The notes: generated by a model not told the origin, from the letters alone. Positions 7,196 through 18,375 are shown, numbered from the stretch's first letter. The stretch is DNA of 64,000 bases from Roseovarius sp. S88 (GCF_037023735.1 NZ_CP146069.1:1901501-1965500); one strand, 5' to 3'. Made by a program: numbers and translations.

Positions 7196-8602
7196 ATGAC
7201 CGTAACGGGTAAAGATTTGATTGAATTGGGTTTTGAGGAAGGGCCAGAGCTTGGCCGAGCCATTGAGACGGTCAATGCGCTTGGGCTTGAGGGTCAGGCG
7301 TTGACCACTTGGGTTGTCGCCAACAAACCCGCACCGCGGATCAAACTGCAGGAAAACCCGGGGTATCGCTTCAACCTTGAAGCCGAGACCGAGGATGAGG
7401 TCGACAACGTCGCCAAAGTGCGCGCGACGATGGATGTCTTGATGCGCACGCCAACGTTGGTGGATGGGGCAGTGATGCCCGATGCCTGTCCGGCAGGGCC
7501 GGAGGGCACAATTCCGGTGGGTGGGGTGGCTGTGGCCAGAAACGCCATTCATCCCGGCATGCATTCGGCCGATATCTGTTGTTCGGTCATGGTGACGGAG
7601 TTTGCCGATGCCGAGCCGCAGGACATTCTGAACGCCATTCACGAGGCCACGCATTTCGGCCCCGGCGGGCGGCCCAATGGCATGCGCTTTACCATGTCGC
7701 CAGAGCTTTATGATGCGTTCCGCGCCAATGCGTTTCTGAACGACAATAAGATCCTGCAGGCCGCACAGGAGCATCTGGGCACGCAAGGCGACGGCAACCA
7801 TTTTGCCTATGTCGGGCGCTCTGAGGCGAGTGGGGCGACCTGTCTTGTGACCCACCACGGCTCTCGCGGGCCGGGGGCGGGGCTTTACAAGCTCGGGATG
7901 CGCTGTGCCGAAGGATATCGCACCAAACTGTCTGAAGGCGTGAAGAAGCAAAACGCCTGGATTCCGGCGGATACAGCCGATGGCGAGGCCTATTGGGAGG
8001 CGTTGCAGCTTATCCGCAAATGGACCAAGTCCAACCACAATGCGCTGCATCAGCGGGCCGCGATGATCGCGGGCGCAGACGTGCGCGAACGGTTCTGGAA
8101 TGAGCACAACTTTGTCTTTCGGAAGGGCGACTTGTTCTATCATGCCAAGGGGGCCACGCCGATTGATCCTGAGATGCTGCCTGATACGAGCGGCACGCAG
8201 ATCATCCCGATGAACATGGCCGAACCGGTCTTGCTGGTGCGCGGGGCCGTGCATGACGGCAACCTTGGCTTTGCCCCGCATGGGGCAGGGCGGAACATGT
8301 CGCGCTCGGCGCATAAGCGGGCTTTGGAAGGCCGCTCTGATCAATCCGTTTTCGATGAGGAAACGGAGGGGCTGGATGTGCGCTTCTACTCGGGAAACGT
8401 GGACGTATCCGAGCTGCCCACGGCCTATAAATCCGCTTCTGCGGTGCAGGCGCAGATGAAGCAGTTTGATCTGGCCGACACTGTGGACCGCATCCTGCCT
8501 TATGGTTCGATCATGGCCGGGGATTGGGAGCGTGACGCGCCGTGGAAGAAGCGGGCCGCAGCCAAGCGCGCGGCACGGGCGCGGCGGGAGGCGCGGTCAT
8601 GA
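7196..8602 (+). CDS. rtcB: RtcB-family RNA ligase
   Basis: RtcB joins 2',3'-cyclic phosphate and 5'-OH RNA ends through a GTP-dependent, Mn-dependent guanylylated histidine. The 468-aa protein shows the family landmarks: IPVGGVAVARNAIHPGMHS followed by ADICCSVM with the metal-binding Asp/Cys, GDGNHFAYVG, THHGSRGPGAG, and the guanylylation-site region APHGAGRNMSRSAHKR. It stands at the head of a run of overlapping genes (GNAT, LysE, GNAT, GNAT), with no rtcA or rtcR nearby. In bacteria the role is RNA repair rather than tRNA splicing. Confidence 0.92.
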   Translation: MTVTGKDLIELGFEEGPELGRAIETVNALGLEGQALTTWVVANKPAPRIKLQENPGYRFNLEAETEDEVDNVAKVRATMDVLMRTPTLVDGAVMPDACPAGPEGTIPVGGVAVARNAIHPGMHSADICCSVMVTEFADAEPQDILNAIHEATHFGPGGRPNGMRFTMSPELYDAFRANAFLNDNKILQAAQEHLGTQGDGNHFAYVGRSEASGATCLVTHHGSRGPGAGLYKLGMRCAEGYRTKLSEGVKKQNAWIPADTADGEAYWEALQLIRKWTKSNHNALHQRAAMIAGADVRERFWNEHNFVFRKGDLFYHAKGATPIDPEMLPDTSGTQIIPMNMAEPVLLVRGAVHDGNLGFAPHGAGRNMSRSAHKRALEGRSDQSVFDEETEGLDVRFYSGNVDVSELPTAYKSASAVQAQMKQFDLADTVDRILPYGSIMAGDWERDAPWKKRAAAKRAARARREARS

Positions 8603-9099
8603 CGGATGTGATCAGGACAGAGCGGTTGGTGCTGCGTCCCTTATGCGCTGAGGACGCAGCACGTATCACCTCGCTGATAGGCTCTCTTGATGTGTCGCGT
8701 TGGCTGACAACAGTGCCCCATCCGTATCACGTTTCTGATGCGGAGGTTTTTCTGAAGGATCACATGGGTTGTCCCGGATGTTACGCAGTGACACTAAGTA
8801 AAGATCTGATCGGTATCGTCTCGAGCCGCGAGGAACTGGGCTATTGGTTTGGCCTCGAGTATTGGGGCAATGGCTTGGCAACAGAGGCGGCGCAGGCCTT
8901 GGTTGCGGATCACTTTGCCAAAAGCCAACGGACTCTTTTATCCGGATATCATCTTGGAAATCTCGCATCAGCACGCGTTCTTGCGAAACTAGGTTTTGAG
9001 GAGACGCACCAAAGTTCCTCTTACGCCCAAGCACTGCGGCAGGACGTTACTGTACAGAAAATGCAACTCACCCACACCGCATGGCAGGCGCTCCGATGA
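8599..9099 (+). CDS. GNAT-family N-acetyltransferase (RimJ/RimL-like)
   Basis: The 166-aa protein opens IRTERLVLRPLCAEDAARI, the usual start of the RimJ/RimL type of acetyltransferase. It has the acetyl-CoA binding region (WFGLEYWGNGLATEAAQALV) and the closing NLASARVLAKLGFEE motif. The substrate is unknown. The ATG at 8599 overlaps the rtcB TGA (ATGA), which decides the start over longer alternatives. It belongs to a run of four coupled genes downstream of rtcB. Confidence 0.88.
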   Translation: MTDVIRTERLVLRPLCAEDAARITSLIGSLDVSRWLTTVPHPYHVSDAEVFLKDHMGCPGCYAVTLSKDLIGIVSSREELGYWFGLEYWGNGLATEAAQALVADHFAKSQRTLLSGYHLGNLASARVLAKLGFEETHQSSSYAQALRQDVTVQKMQLTHTAWQALR

Positions 9100-9701
9100 G
9101 CGTCGCAGTGGCCTCTTTCCTTGTCTTCGGCGCAAGCCAAGTCGGCACGCCGGGGCCGGCAAATATGGCCTTGCTGGCCACGGGCGCGCGGTTTGGGTTT
9201 CGCGCGGCGCTGCCGTTTGTATTTGGCGTGGTGCTGGGCAAGCAGCTCATCATCTGGCCCATCGGGTTTGGCCTGATGGAACTCGCGGAAACGCAGCCAT
9301 TTCTCTTTGAAACTCTGAAATGGGTCTCGGCGGCCTATATTTGCTGGCTGGCCTGGAAGGTCGCCAATATGCGGCTGGGTCCAGCCGAAGCAGGCAGCCA
9401 AGCCCCTGGTTTCATTGCCGGATTGGTGGTGCATCCGCTTAACCCCAAAGCCTGGGCGATGATCGTCACGGGCTTTACCAATTTCGTGAGCCTCGGCACG
9501 CCCGCCTTGCAGGCGACAGCTATCATCGCCATCTCATTGATGGCGCTGCAGCTCATTTTGCATCCGCTTTGGTCGCTGGGAGGTGACCGGATTGCCCGCA
9601 CGGTCGCAGGCACGCCAGCGGAACCTTACTTGATGCGCGGGCTGGCGGTTTTGACCGTGGCATCCGTGCTCTTTGTGCTCTTTGGAGGAGAAGGCGCATG
9701 A
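9096..9701 (+). CDS. LysE/RhtB-family amino-acid exporter
   Basis: The 201-aa inner-membrane protein has about six hydrophobic segments and the LysE/RhtB signature near its N-terminus (FGASQVGTPGPANMALLATG). HPLNPKAWAMIVTG is typical of the middle of the family. These proteins export amino acids or related small molecules using the proton gradient. The substrate cannot be inferred. The start ATG at 9096 overlaps the preceding stop (ATGA), and the next gene overlaps its own stop in the same way. Confidence 0.9.
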   Translation: MSVAVASFLVFGASQVGTPGPANMALLATGARFGFRAALPFVFGVVLGKQLIIWPIGFGLMELAETQPFLFETLKWVSAAYICWLAWKVANMRLGPAEAGSQAPGFIAGLVVHPLNPKAWAMIVTGFTNFVSLGTPALQATAIIAISLMALQLILHPLWSLGGDRIARTVAGTPAEPYLMRGLAVLTVASVLFVLFGGEGA

Positions 9702-10243
9702 AACTCGAAGCTGTTCAACACGACACCCTGATCGACGCAGGCCGGTTTGATCTGCGCCCGATCCGGAGTTCGGATGCCGGGCTGATGATCTTTTTCGGCG
9801 GTGACAAGCGGGTTGCATGGAACACCACGGATATTCCCCATCCTCTGCCGCCCGGTGCCGCAGAGGCATTTATCGAGCGTGTCATGGATCCGGAGCATCC
9901 CGAAGATGTCTGGGTGATGGACGCCACGCGAATGGGTGGGGTCGAGGTCATGGGCGTCATCGGGCTGGAGCGCATGGACCGCGAGCAATCCGAGATCGGT
10001 TATTGGGTCGCACCGGCCTATTGGAATTCCGGCGTGGCTTCGACCGCGGTCGAGGCGATTTTGCAGGCCAACCCGCAAAAGGCACGCACGATCTTTGCCA
10101 GCGTTTTTCAGGACAATGCCGCCTCTGCTCGGGTGCTGACCAATTGCGGCTTTCAGTATCTGGGTGATGCCGAAAGCTTTTCGGTGGCGCGGAACGCGAC
10201 GGTGCCCACCTGGACCTATAGCCGGAAGAGCCCCGATGCCTGA
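9698..10243 (+). CDS. GNAT-family N-acetyltransferase
   Basis: The 181-aa protein follows the RimJ/RimL-type GNAT plan: DLRPIRSSDAGLMIFFGGDKRV at the front, EIGYWVAPAYWNSGVASTAV for acetyl-CoA binding, and NAASARVLTNCGFQYLGD near the end. The substrate is unknown. It is coupled to the LysE gene by ATGA and overlaps the following GNAT gene by eight bases. The proteins of this run may have arisen by local duplication, though they differ widely in sequence. Confidence 0.88.
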   Translation: MKLEAVQHDTLIDAGRFDLRPIRSSDAGLMIFFGGDKRVAWNTTDIPHPLPPGAAEAFIERVMDPEHPEDVWVMDATRMGGVEVMGVIGLERMDREQSEIGYWVAPAYWNSGVASTAVEAILQANPQKARTIFASVFQDNAASARVLTNCGFQYLGDAESFSVARNATVPTWTYSRKSPDA

Positions 10244-10736
10244 GATCTATGCGCAGACCGAGAGGCTGGTTTGGCGTGCCGCCACGCTTGCGGATTTCGA
10301 CGCCCTGCATGCAATTGCGTCAGAATTTGAGGTGGTGCGCCAGACATCGACCTGGCCATGGCCTGCGGATCGCGATTTTACCGCAAGCCGGTGTCAACCG
10401 ATGCCCAAGGACGAAGGTCTTGGCGGCGTGGTGACATCCCAAGGCGAGGTGATCGGCATGATGGGCTTGGACCATGGCAAAATGGGCTACATGTTTGCGC
10501 CCACCCATTGGGGCAAAGGCTATGCCACCGAGCTGGGGCATGCGGCAATCGATGTGATCTTTGCGCGCTACGACTGGCCCCGGATCGAAGCTTGCGTGTT
10601 TGATGACAACCCCGCTTCGGGTCGGGTGCTGGAAAAACTCGGCTTTGCGCGTGTTGGCCCCTGCGAAGGGCCGAGCGCCGCGCGGGGCGGGGTTTTCCCG
10701 ATCATCAATTACGCCCTGCCGCGACCACAGGCTTGA
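10236..10736 (+). CDS. GNAT-family N-acetyltransferase
   Basis: The 166-aa protein begins AQTERLVWRAATLADFDALH and has MGYMFAPTHWGKGYATELGHA for acetyl-CoA binding and NPASGRVLEKLGFARVG as the closing motif. The start is set at ATG 10236, which overlaps the preceding gene by eight bases and places the domain at residue 5. A longer in-frame reading from 10164 would add 24 residues lying inside the previous gene. The substrate is unknown. Confidence 0.87.
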   Translation: MPEIYAQTERLVWRAATLADFDALHAIASEFEVVRQTSTWPWPADRDFTASRCQPMPKDEGLGGVVTSQGEVIGMMGLDHGKMGYMFAPTHWGKGYATELGHAAIDVIFARYDWPRIEACVFDDNPASGRVLEKLGFARVGPCEGPSAARGGVFPIINYALPRPQA

Positions 10737-10780
10737 GCCGCGCGCCGTTTCGCTCTATCGCAAGCCCTGACAGTTACTAG

Positions 10781-12921
<2,141 letters not shown>

Positions 12922-12965
12922 GCCTAGCGCGTGTAAATTTGGTCTGAACGACAAAGAGTACTGCC

Positions 12966-14231
12966 ATGAAAGACCTCGACAATATTCCCGCCCTGATGGA
13001 CGAGATCGGCGCGCGTGCCAAGGCCGCTGCACGGGACCTGGCTGTGGCGCCGGCCGAAGTCAAGCAACAGGCTTTGGGGTTGGCGGCCGATGCTGTTTGG
13101 GCCGCGCGCGCGGACATCATTGCCGCCAACGTGCAGGATCTCGACTTCGGTCGCGAAAAAGGGCTGTCAGACGCGATGATGGACCGCCTTATGCTCGACG
13201 AGGCACGCATTAAGGCCATTTGCGACGGGCTGCGCGCTGTAGCGGTGCAGGATGATCCGGTGGGAGAGGTCATGGCGGAATGGGATCGCCCCAATGGTCT
13301 GCATATCAAGCGTGTGCGCACACCATTGGGCGTCATTGGCGTGATTTATGAAAGCCGCCCCAACGTGACGGCGGATGCGGGCGCGCTTTGTCTGAAATCG
13401 GGCAATGCGGTGATCTTGCGCGGTGGCTCGGAAAGCTTTCATTCTTCGGGGGCAATTCATGCCTGTCTGGTAGAGGGCTTGAAGGCAGCGGGCCTGCCGG
13501 AAGATGCGATTCAGCTTGTGCCCACACGCGACCGCGCGGCGGTGCAGGCGATGCTGACCATGACCGACACAATAGATGTGATTGTCCCGCGTGGCGGCAA
13601 GGGGCTTGTGGGGCTGGTGCAACGAGAGGCGCGTGTGCCAGTTTTTGCCCATCTTGAAGGCATCGTGCACATTTATATCGACAAACACGCCGACCCGGAA
13701 AAAGCGCTCAAGGTTGTGATCAACGCCAAGACACGACGCACTGGAATCTGCGGTGCGGCCGAATGCCTTTTGGTGCATGAGGATGTGGTCGACTCGATCG
13801 GACAGGGCGTTATGCGCGCGCTGATGGAGAAGGGTGTGGAGCTACGCGCGGATGCGAGCTTGCAGAATGTTGAGGGGACCAAACCCGCTTCAGAGGAAGA
13901 TTGGGGCTTTGAGTTTCTGGCCATGATCATGGCGGCAAAGCGCGTTAAAAATGTTGATGAAGCCATTGATCATATACAGAAATATGGCTCCAATCATACG
14001 GATTGCATCATCACCGAGGACGACCCGACAGCCGAGACGTTCTTTGCCCGTCTCGACAGCGCGATTTTGATGCTCAACGCCTCAACCCAGTTTGCCGATG
14101 GTGGCGAGTTTGGCATGGGTGCTGAGATCGGGATTGCCACCGGTAAGATGCATGCCCGCGGACCTGTCGGCGCCGCGCAGCTCACCAGTTTCAAATACCT
14201 TGTGACGGGGGATGGTGCGACGCGGGCGTGA
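12966..14231 (+). CDS. proA: Gamma-glutamyl phosphate reductase
   Basis: ProA reduces gamma-glutamyl phosphate to glutamate-5-semialdehyde with NADPH. The 421-aa protein has the aldehyde-dehydrogenase-like fold with [43 protein letters not shown] and the catalytic-cysteine region [20 protein letters not shown]. It forms an operon with proB. Its last 41 bases overlap the end of the convergent chpT gene. Confidence 0.97.
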   Translation: MKDLDNIPALMDEIGARAKAAARDLAVAPAEVKQQALGLAADAVWAARADIIAANVQDLDFGREKGLSDAMMDRLMLDEARIKAICDGLRAVAVQDDPVGEVMAEWDRPNGLHIKRVRTPLGVIGVIYESRPNVTADAGALCLKSGNAVILRGGSESFHSSGAIHACLVEGLKAAGLPEDAIQLVPTRDRAAVQAMLTMTDTIDVIVPRGGKGLVGLVQREARVPVFAHLEGIVHIYIDKHADPEKALKVVINAKTRRTGICGAAECLLVHEDVVDSIGQGVMRALMEKGVELRADASLQNVEGTKPASEEDWGFEFLAMIMAAKRVKNVDEAIDHIQKYGSNHTDCIITEDDPTAETFFARLDSAILMLNASTQFADGGEFGMGAEIGIATGKMHARGPVGAAQLTSFKYLVTGDGATRA

Positions 14232-14826
14232 TGCGGATTTCAGCCAGGTTCGCACTGATCTGAGTTGAACAGGCCATGCCAATTCCAGGCAGCAGATCGG
14301 GAAGAATTGCAAACTGAACCGCAGCCGGGGTCAGCGAATGAGCCAAATTCACGTCATTGAGCAATTTCCACAACTCAGGATCAGGCTTCAACCGGTCGCT
14401 TTGCGCACTGACAACCCATGTGCCGTTTTGCTCCGAGATGCTGATCTGACCACCAAAGGGAACGGCCTGTTCTGCACATAGAATGGCCAGCAAAATCGCG
14501 CGCACCTGGCTGCGAGGATGCACCCCTTGGGGAAAGGCACTGATCTGTAATCGGCCATCAATCTGCAAGTCTTGTAGAATTGCATTAACCTCTTCTGCGC
14601 CGGTCATTTGATCCTCGGATGCCATGCCAAAAGCTAGCCGGAAAAACCGGATGCGGGCGTTGGCATACGCTACGCTTTGCGAGATAAGCGACAGCTCCGG
14701 GGATTGAAGCACATTGGAAAGCTGCATCAATTCAAGACCATTGTTCACCGCGCCCAACGGGCTGATTAGGTCGTGGCAAATGCGCGAACCTATCATCGTT
14801 GCCAGGCTGCTGGAATTATGCGACAC
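14191..14826 (-). CDS. chpT: Histidine phosphotransferase ChpT
   Basis: ChpT passes phosphate from the hybrid kinase CckA to the response regulators CtrA and CpdR. The 211-aa protein has the pseudo-kinase dimer helix [19 protein letters not shown] with the phosphorylatable His18, followed by a degenerate ATPase-like domain. This is the family's hallmark. It overlaps the end of proA tail to tail by 41 bases and is divergent from the DUF3553 gene. cckA lies about 10 kb downstream and ctrA at the end of this window. Confidence 0.92.
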   Translation of the reverse strand: MSHNSSSLATMIGSRICHDLISPLGAVNNGLELMQLSNVLQSPELSLISQSVAYANARIRFFRLAFGMASEDQMTGAEEVNAILQDLQIDGRLQISAFPQGVHPRSQVRAILLAILCAEQAVPFGGQISISEQNGTWVVSAQSDRLKPDPELWKLLNDVNLAHSLTPAAVQFAILPDLLPGIGMACSTQISANLAEIRITPASHHPPSQGI

Positions 14827-14858
14827 GTCTTGGTCTCCTCCGCACGGGCCGATCCTTT

Positions 14859-15041
14859 ATGACTGACCTGAACTCTATTCTGGAACCCGGCATGCTGGTG
14901 CAGCACCCACAGAAACCGGACTGGGGCATCGGCCAGGTCCAGTCTAATGCAGGCGGCAAGATCACAGTTAATTTTCCCGATGCTGGAAAGGTTGTCATTG
15001 ATGGGACTCGAGTTGCTCTGCTGCCGATCATCGAACCATAA
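14859..15041 (+). CDS. DUF3553 domain protein, 60 aa
   Basis: This small protein (MTDLNSILEPGMLVQHPQKP, then DWGIGQVQSNAGGKITVNFPDAGKVVI) matches DUF3553, a compact beta-rich domain with a W-G-x-G-x-V core. The same fold occurs attached to UvrD-type helicases, where it resembles a Tudor/CarD-like module. Free-standing function is unknown. The start is the ATG at 14859. A longer in-frame reading from 14799 would run into the chpT start region. It is divergent from chpT. Confidence 0.82.
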   Translation: MTDLNSILEPGMLVQHPQKPDWGIGQVQSNAGGKITVNFPDAGKVVIDGTRVALLPIIEP

Positions 15042-15066
15042 GGTTGGTTAGAAAAGGATTAATACC

Positions 15067-15109
15067 CGTTAAAAGTGTTAGTCAAGCCATGATTCTCGTT
15101 AATAGTGTT
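15067..15109 (+). promoter_or_regulatory. Pair of 13-bp direct repeats upstream of olsB
   Basis: CGTTAAAAGTGTT (15067-15079) and CGTTAATAGTGTT (15097-15109) match at 12 of 13 positions and begin exactly 30 bp apart, about three helical turns. They sit 80-120 bp before olsB. This looks like a binding site for a regulator using two half-sites on the same face of the helix. Which regulator is unknown. Confidence 0.5.
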
Positions 15110-15188
15110 TTGTACTGCTGGTTATCTGGCAAGGTTGCAGCCCAAACCGGAATGCCAGTAAAAACAGCCAAAAGGAGCGTGTCCCCCG

Positions 15189-15956
15189 ATGCTGTCTGAT
15201 GCAGCGCAGTTTACTGTCCGGCTTGCCGAAAACGAGGCCGACCTGCATGCGGCGCAACGCCTGCGGTATGAAGTGTTCGTGGATGAGCTCGGCGCGGACG
15301 GCGCGCTCGTCGATCATGATGCGCGGTTGGAACGGGACCGGTTTGATCCGTTCTTTGACCATCTGCTGCTGGAAGACGGCACACGCGGCGGTGAAATCGT
15401 CGGTGTTTATCGGCTTTTGCGCGATGATCAGGCGGCGCAAGCGGGTCAGTATTACTCCGAAGATGAATATGATCTGAGCGTCCTCAAACAGTCAGGCCGA
15501 AGATGCATGGAGCTTGGTCGATCCTGTCTGGCGCGCGATTATCGTGGTGGTGCGGCGATGTATCACCTGTGGAATGGGTTGGCGCGCTACGTGGCCGACC
15601 ACAAGATCGAGATCCTGTTTGGCGTGGCCAGTTTTCATGGCACTGATCCAGGCGCGCTGGCGCATCCTTTGTCTCTTCTGCACCATCGGCACCTTGCACC
15701 AAAAGACCTTTGCGTCCGAGCATTGGATCATGCCTATCAAAACATGAATCTGTTGCCCGAAGCCCAGATTGACCGCCGGGCAGCCATGCTTGAGGTTCCT
15801 TCCCTGATCAAAGCCTATCTGCGGCTGGGTGGATATGTGGGCGAAGGGGCTTTTGTGGATAAGACGTTTAACACGACAGATGTCTGCTTGATTATGGACA
15901 CTCAGAAACTGAGCGATAGGCAGAAAAACATTTATTCAAAGGGCGTTGTTGCATGA
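15189..15956 (+). CDS. olsB: L-ornithine N(alpha)-acyltransferase OlsB
   Basis: OlsB transfers a 3-hydroxyacyl group from acyl carrier protein to ornithine, the first step of ornithine lipid synthesis. The 255-aa protein has the autoinducer-synthase-like GNAT fold: AAQRLRYEVFVDELGADGA, DPFFDHLLLED, GEIVGVYRLLRDDQA, and MELGRSCLARDYRGGAAMYHLW. The olsA start overlaps its stop as ATGA, the usual olsB-olsA arrangement. Ornithine lipids are phosphate-free membrane lipids, abundant in marine Rhodobacterales. Confidence 0.9.
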   Translation: MLSDAAQFTVRLAENEADLHAAQRLRYEVFVDELGADGALVDHDARLERDRFDPFFDHLLLEDGTRGGEIVGVYRLLRDDQAAQAGQYYSEDEYDLSVLKQSGRRCMELGRSCLARDYRGGAAMYHLWNGLARYVADHKIEILFGVASFHGTDPGALAHPLSLLHHRHLAPKDLCVRALDHAYQNMNLLPEAQIDRRAAMLEVPSLIKAYLRLGGYVGEGAFVDKTFNTTDVCLIMDTQKLSDRQKNIYSKGVVA

Positions 15957-16791
15957 GCTTCACCTGGGATGGTGGGGAGACTCCAAAGCCGGGTCATATC
16001 GGGCTTTCGGGATGGATGAGAGCGGTGTTGCGCGGTCTCAGCCTAGCGGCTGTGCTTTTGATCGGCGTTGTTTTGACACTTATCCTGCGCCCCGTCGAGG
16101 TACGATTTTGGAAGATGCTCCGCCCGTTGACCGCACCAATCACGCAAATAGTATGCCGCCTCGGGTTGACGATTGTTGGATTGGGCTACCACGTCGAAGG
16201 GCGGCCCATGCGTGACGGTGGGGCCGTTGTGGCCAATCATTCCTCCTGGCTTGATATTCTGGCGCTCAATTCCGGGCAACAAATTGCATTTGTGTCCAAG
16301 GCCGAAGTGGCCAGCTGGCCGGTGATCGGATGGCTTTCGCGGTTGGCTGGCACAGTGTTCATCCAGCGCAACCGGCAAGAGGCCTTGGCTCAGGCCGCCT
16401 TGTTTCGTTCCCGTATGGAGGGGGGCAAAAACTTCTCTTCTTCCCGGAAGGCACGTCCACGGATGGAATGCGGGTTTTATCATTCAAATCAACGCTCTTT
16501 GAGGCGTTCTTTGCTGATGGTCTGCGAGATGTATCACATATTCAGCCTGTCACTGTGATTTACGACGCACCAGAGACCGAGAGGGATCCGCGTTTCTATG
16601 GCTGGTGGGGGGATATGGATCTTGGTCCACACGCGCTTCAGGTTTTGGCTCAAAGACGACAAGGGCAGGTGCACGTGGTCTACCATCCGCCCTTACCTGT
16701 GGCGGCGTGTGAAGGACGCAAAGATCTGGCGGCACGTCTTGAGGCGCAGGTTCGTTCCGGGATGCCTGAAGGGCGGCAATTGGATCGATAG
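15953..16791 (+). CDS. olsA: Lyso-ornithine lipid O-acyltransferase OlsA, frame broken at a G run
   Basis: OlsA adds the second fatty acyl chain to lyso-ornithine lipid. The N-terminal part in one frame has a membrane helix (about 22-48) and the HX4D acyltransferase motif NHSSWLD (His96, Asp101). The FPEGTS substrate motif and the rest of the protein continue in the +1 frame. The break falls at the six-G run 16420-16425; one more G would give a continuous 279-aa protein of normal layout. As sequenced, the first frame stops at 16558. Sequencing error seems more likely than a real pseudogene, because lpxI and lpxB show the same defect. Confidence 0.87.
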
Positions 16792-16800
16792 AGTGGCGGC

Positions 16801-17421
16801 TCAGGACATGGTTGCAATCAGCGCTGCAAGGGCTTCAGTGGGGTCGTCCTGTCGCCAGATTTCATCGCCCACACCGAAAAAGTCCGTCATCGTTGTCAGG
16901 GCTTGAACCGTGCTCGGATCAAGCGCGCCCTCTGCCACAACAGGAATTTCGATCATCTCTGACCACCACCTAAAAAGGTCAAGATCAGCCTGAGAGCCAT
17001 CGCCAAGAGCCGAGACACCGGCCGGACCAAAGCTGACATAGTCAGTGCCGGATTCCGCGGCGTTCATGCCTTCATGCCGCGACGCGCCACAAAACGCGCC
17101 GACAATGGCGTCCGGCCCAAGAGCTTTGCGCGCTTTACGCACCGAGCGCGCACCATCCGTGAGATGCACGCCGTCAAGCCCCAACCGGTCGGCAAGTACA
17201 AAATGCGTGTCGATCACCAGGGCAACATCGCGCGCGGTGGTCACCTCACGACAGGCGTCTGCGGCGCGGCAGAGCGTGTTTTCGTCATGACTCGACAGTG
17301 CCAGACGCACGCAGGCCGCCTCATGCGCATCCAGGACCTGCGCCAATTGCGCAGGAAACCGGCTAAGCTCTATTTCCGACGGTGTGATAAGGTAAAGGCG
17401 CGGCGGCTCTGTGTCGGCCAT
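16801..17421 (-). CDS. thiE: Thiamine-phosphate synthase-like (ThiE/TenI family) protein
   Basis: The 206-aa protein has the TIM-barrel of thiamine phosphate synthase/TenI: LYLITPSE at the start, VALVIDTHFVLADRLGLDGV, then HLTDGARSVRKARKALG, GAFCGASRHEGMNAAESGTD, YVSFGPAGVS and PVVAEGALDP. ThiE joins the pyrimidine and thiazole phosphates. The segments are somewhat divergent from canonical ThiE, and no other thiamine genes are nearby. A salvage or TenI-like isomerase role is therefore possible. It is convergent with olsA and divergent from trmJ. Confidence 0.72.
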   Translation of the reverse strand: MADTEPPRLYLITPSEIELSRFPAQLAQVLDAHEAACVRLALSSHDENTLCRAADACREVTTARDVALVIDTHFVLADRLGLDGVHLTDGARSVRKARKALGPDAIVGAFCGASRHEGMNAAESGTDYVSFGPAGVSALGDGSQADLDLFRWWSEMIEIPVVAEGALDPSTVQALTTMTDFFGVGDEIWRQDDPTEALAALIATMS

Positions 17422-17487
17422 GTTTTGCTCTTTCTGCGGGTCGTTGCGCTGCTATAGCTGGAATATGGCCTGGCTGTCCACGTTGGG

Positions 17488-17530
17488 ATGCCTCCGGCGG
17501 GGATATTTGTGGCAAAAAGAAAGGCTTGGG
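17488..17530 (+). repeat. Partial Rhodobacterales intergenic repeat (second copy)
   Basis: GCCTCCGGCGGGGATATTTG followed by TGGCAAAAAGAAAG corresponds to the tail of the composite repeat at 4314-4346 (CTCCCCTGGGTGTTTTTGAC then AAGAAAGAAG). The preceding hairpins are missing here. It lies in the thiE-trmJ intergenic region. I recognise the motif as common between genes of this order. Confidence 0.55.
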
Positions 17531-17581
17531 GGTTTTCAGGCTTACGCCTCTGGCCTAAAGCGGGCGCAAGGAGGACGGATC

Positions 17582-18325
17582 ATGCCAGATGCTCAGGCTC
17601 AGCCCAGTTTCGTGTTGGTGCGACCGCAAATGGGCGAGAACATCGGCGCAGCGGCGCGGGCCATGTGGAACTTCGGACTTGATCGGATGGTGGTGGTGGC
17701 ACCCCGCGACGGGTGGCCCAATCCGGCGGCGGATGCCATGGCCAGTGGCGCCGGGCGGCTCTTGGATGAGGCGCGGCTGGTACGGGATTTGCCCGAAGCG
17801 GTGGCCGGCGATCATTTTGTGATGGCCACCACAGCACGGGTGCGAGACCTGACGAAACCGGTGCTTAGCCCCGAGGAAGCCATGCGTCAGGCGGCAGAGC
17901 GCGTGGCGCGCGGCGAACGGGTTTCGGTTCTGTTTGGGCCGGAGCGTGCCGGGCTAGAGAATGACGACATTGCCCGGGCCAATGCGATCATCAACGTGCC
18001 GGTGAACCCGGAGTTTCCCAGTCTCAACCTTGCGCAATGTGTGCTGCTCTGCGGCTATGAGTGGCAACGGGCAACACAGAACATCACTCCGGAACGGGTA
18101 GATATGGCAGGCACGGTATGGGCCTCGCAGGAAGAGGTCGAGGCGCTCTCAGGCCGCTACGAAGAGCGTTTGGGGCAGGCGGGATTTTTCTTTCCGGATG
18201 AGAAAGCTCAAAGCATGAAGACCAACCTGCGCAACATGTGGAGCCGGATGGCATTGACCCGGGCCGATGTGCAGATGCTGCACGGTGTGCTGCGGCAAAT
18301 GGTGCGCTGGAAGGAGCGCGGTTGA
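17582..18325 (+). CDS. trmJ: TrmJ-type tRNA/rRNA 2'-O-methyltransferase (SPOUT family)
   Basis: TrmJ methylates the ribose of tRNA position 32. The 247-aa protein has the SPOUT-fold motifs VRPQMGENIGAAARAMWNFG, VLFGPERAGLENDDI and NPEFPSLNLAQCVLLCGYEW, which form the knot and the SAM pocket. The ATG at 17582 is supported by AAGGAGG just upstream. A longer in-frame reading from 17411 would translate the intergenic repeat. The C-terminal ~80 residues match the family's helical tail. Confidence 0.92.
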   Translation: MPDAQAQPSFVLVRPQMGENIGAAARAMWNFGLDRMVVVAPRDGWPNPAADAMASGAGRLLDEARLVRDLPEAVAGDHFVMATTARVRDLTKPVLSPEEAMRQAAERVARGERVSVLFGPERAGLENDDIARANAIINVPVNPEFPSLNLAQCVLLCGYEWQRATQNITPERVDMAGTVWASQEEVEALSGRYEERLGQAGFFFPDEKAQSMKTNLRNMWSRMALTRADVQMLHGVLRQMVRWKERG

Positions 18326-18375
18326 AGGCGGCCTGAGCCGAGGCTAGGTTGCGGGGAAAGATCAGGGAAGGGGCC

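Noticed and set aside
7031..8344. 437-codon antisense frame over rtcB and the rpmA terminator
   Set aside because: It runs through an obvious terminator and mirrors the codons of rtcB; no family resemblance.
15053..15080. TTAA-TACCCG-TTAA before olsB as a CtrA box
   Set aside because: The spacing is six bases rather than seven; the direct-repeat interpretation explains the sequence better.
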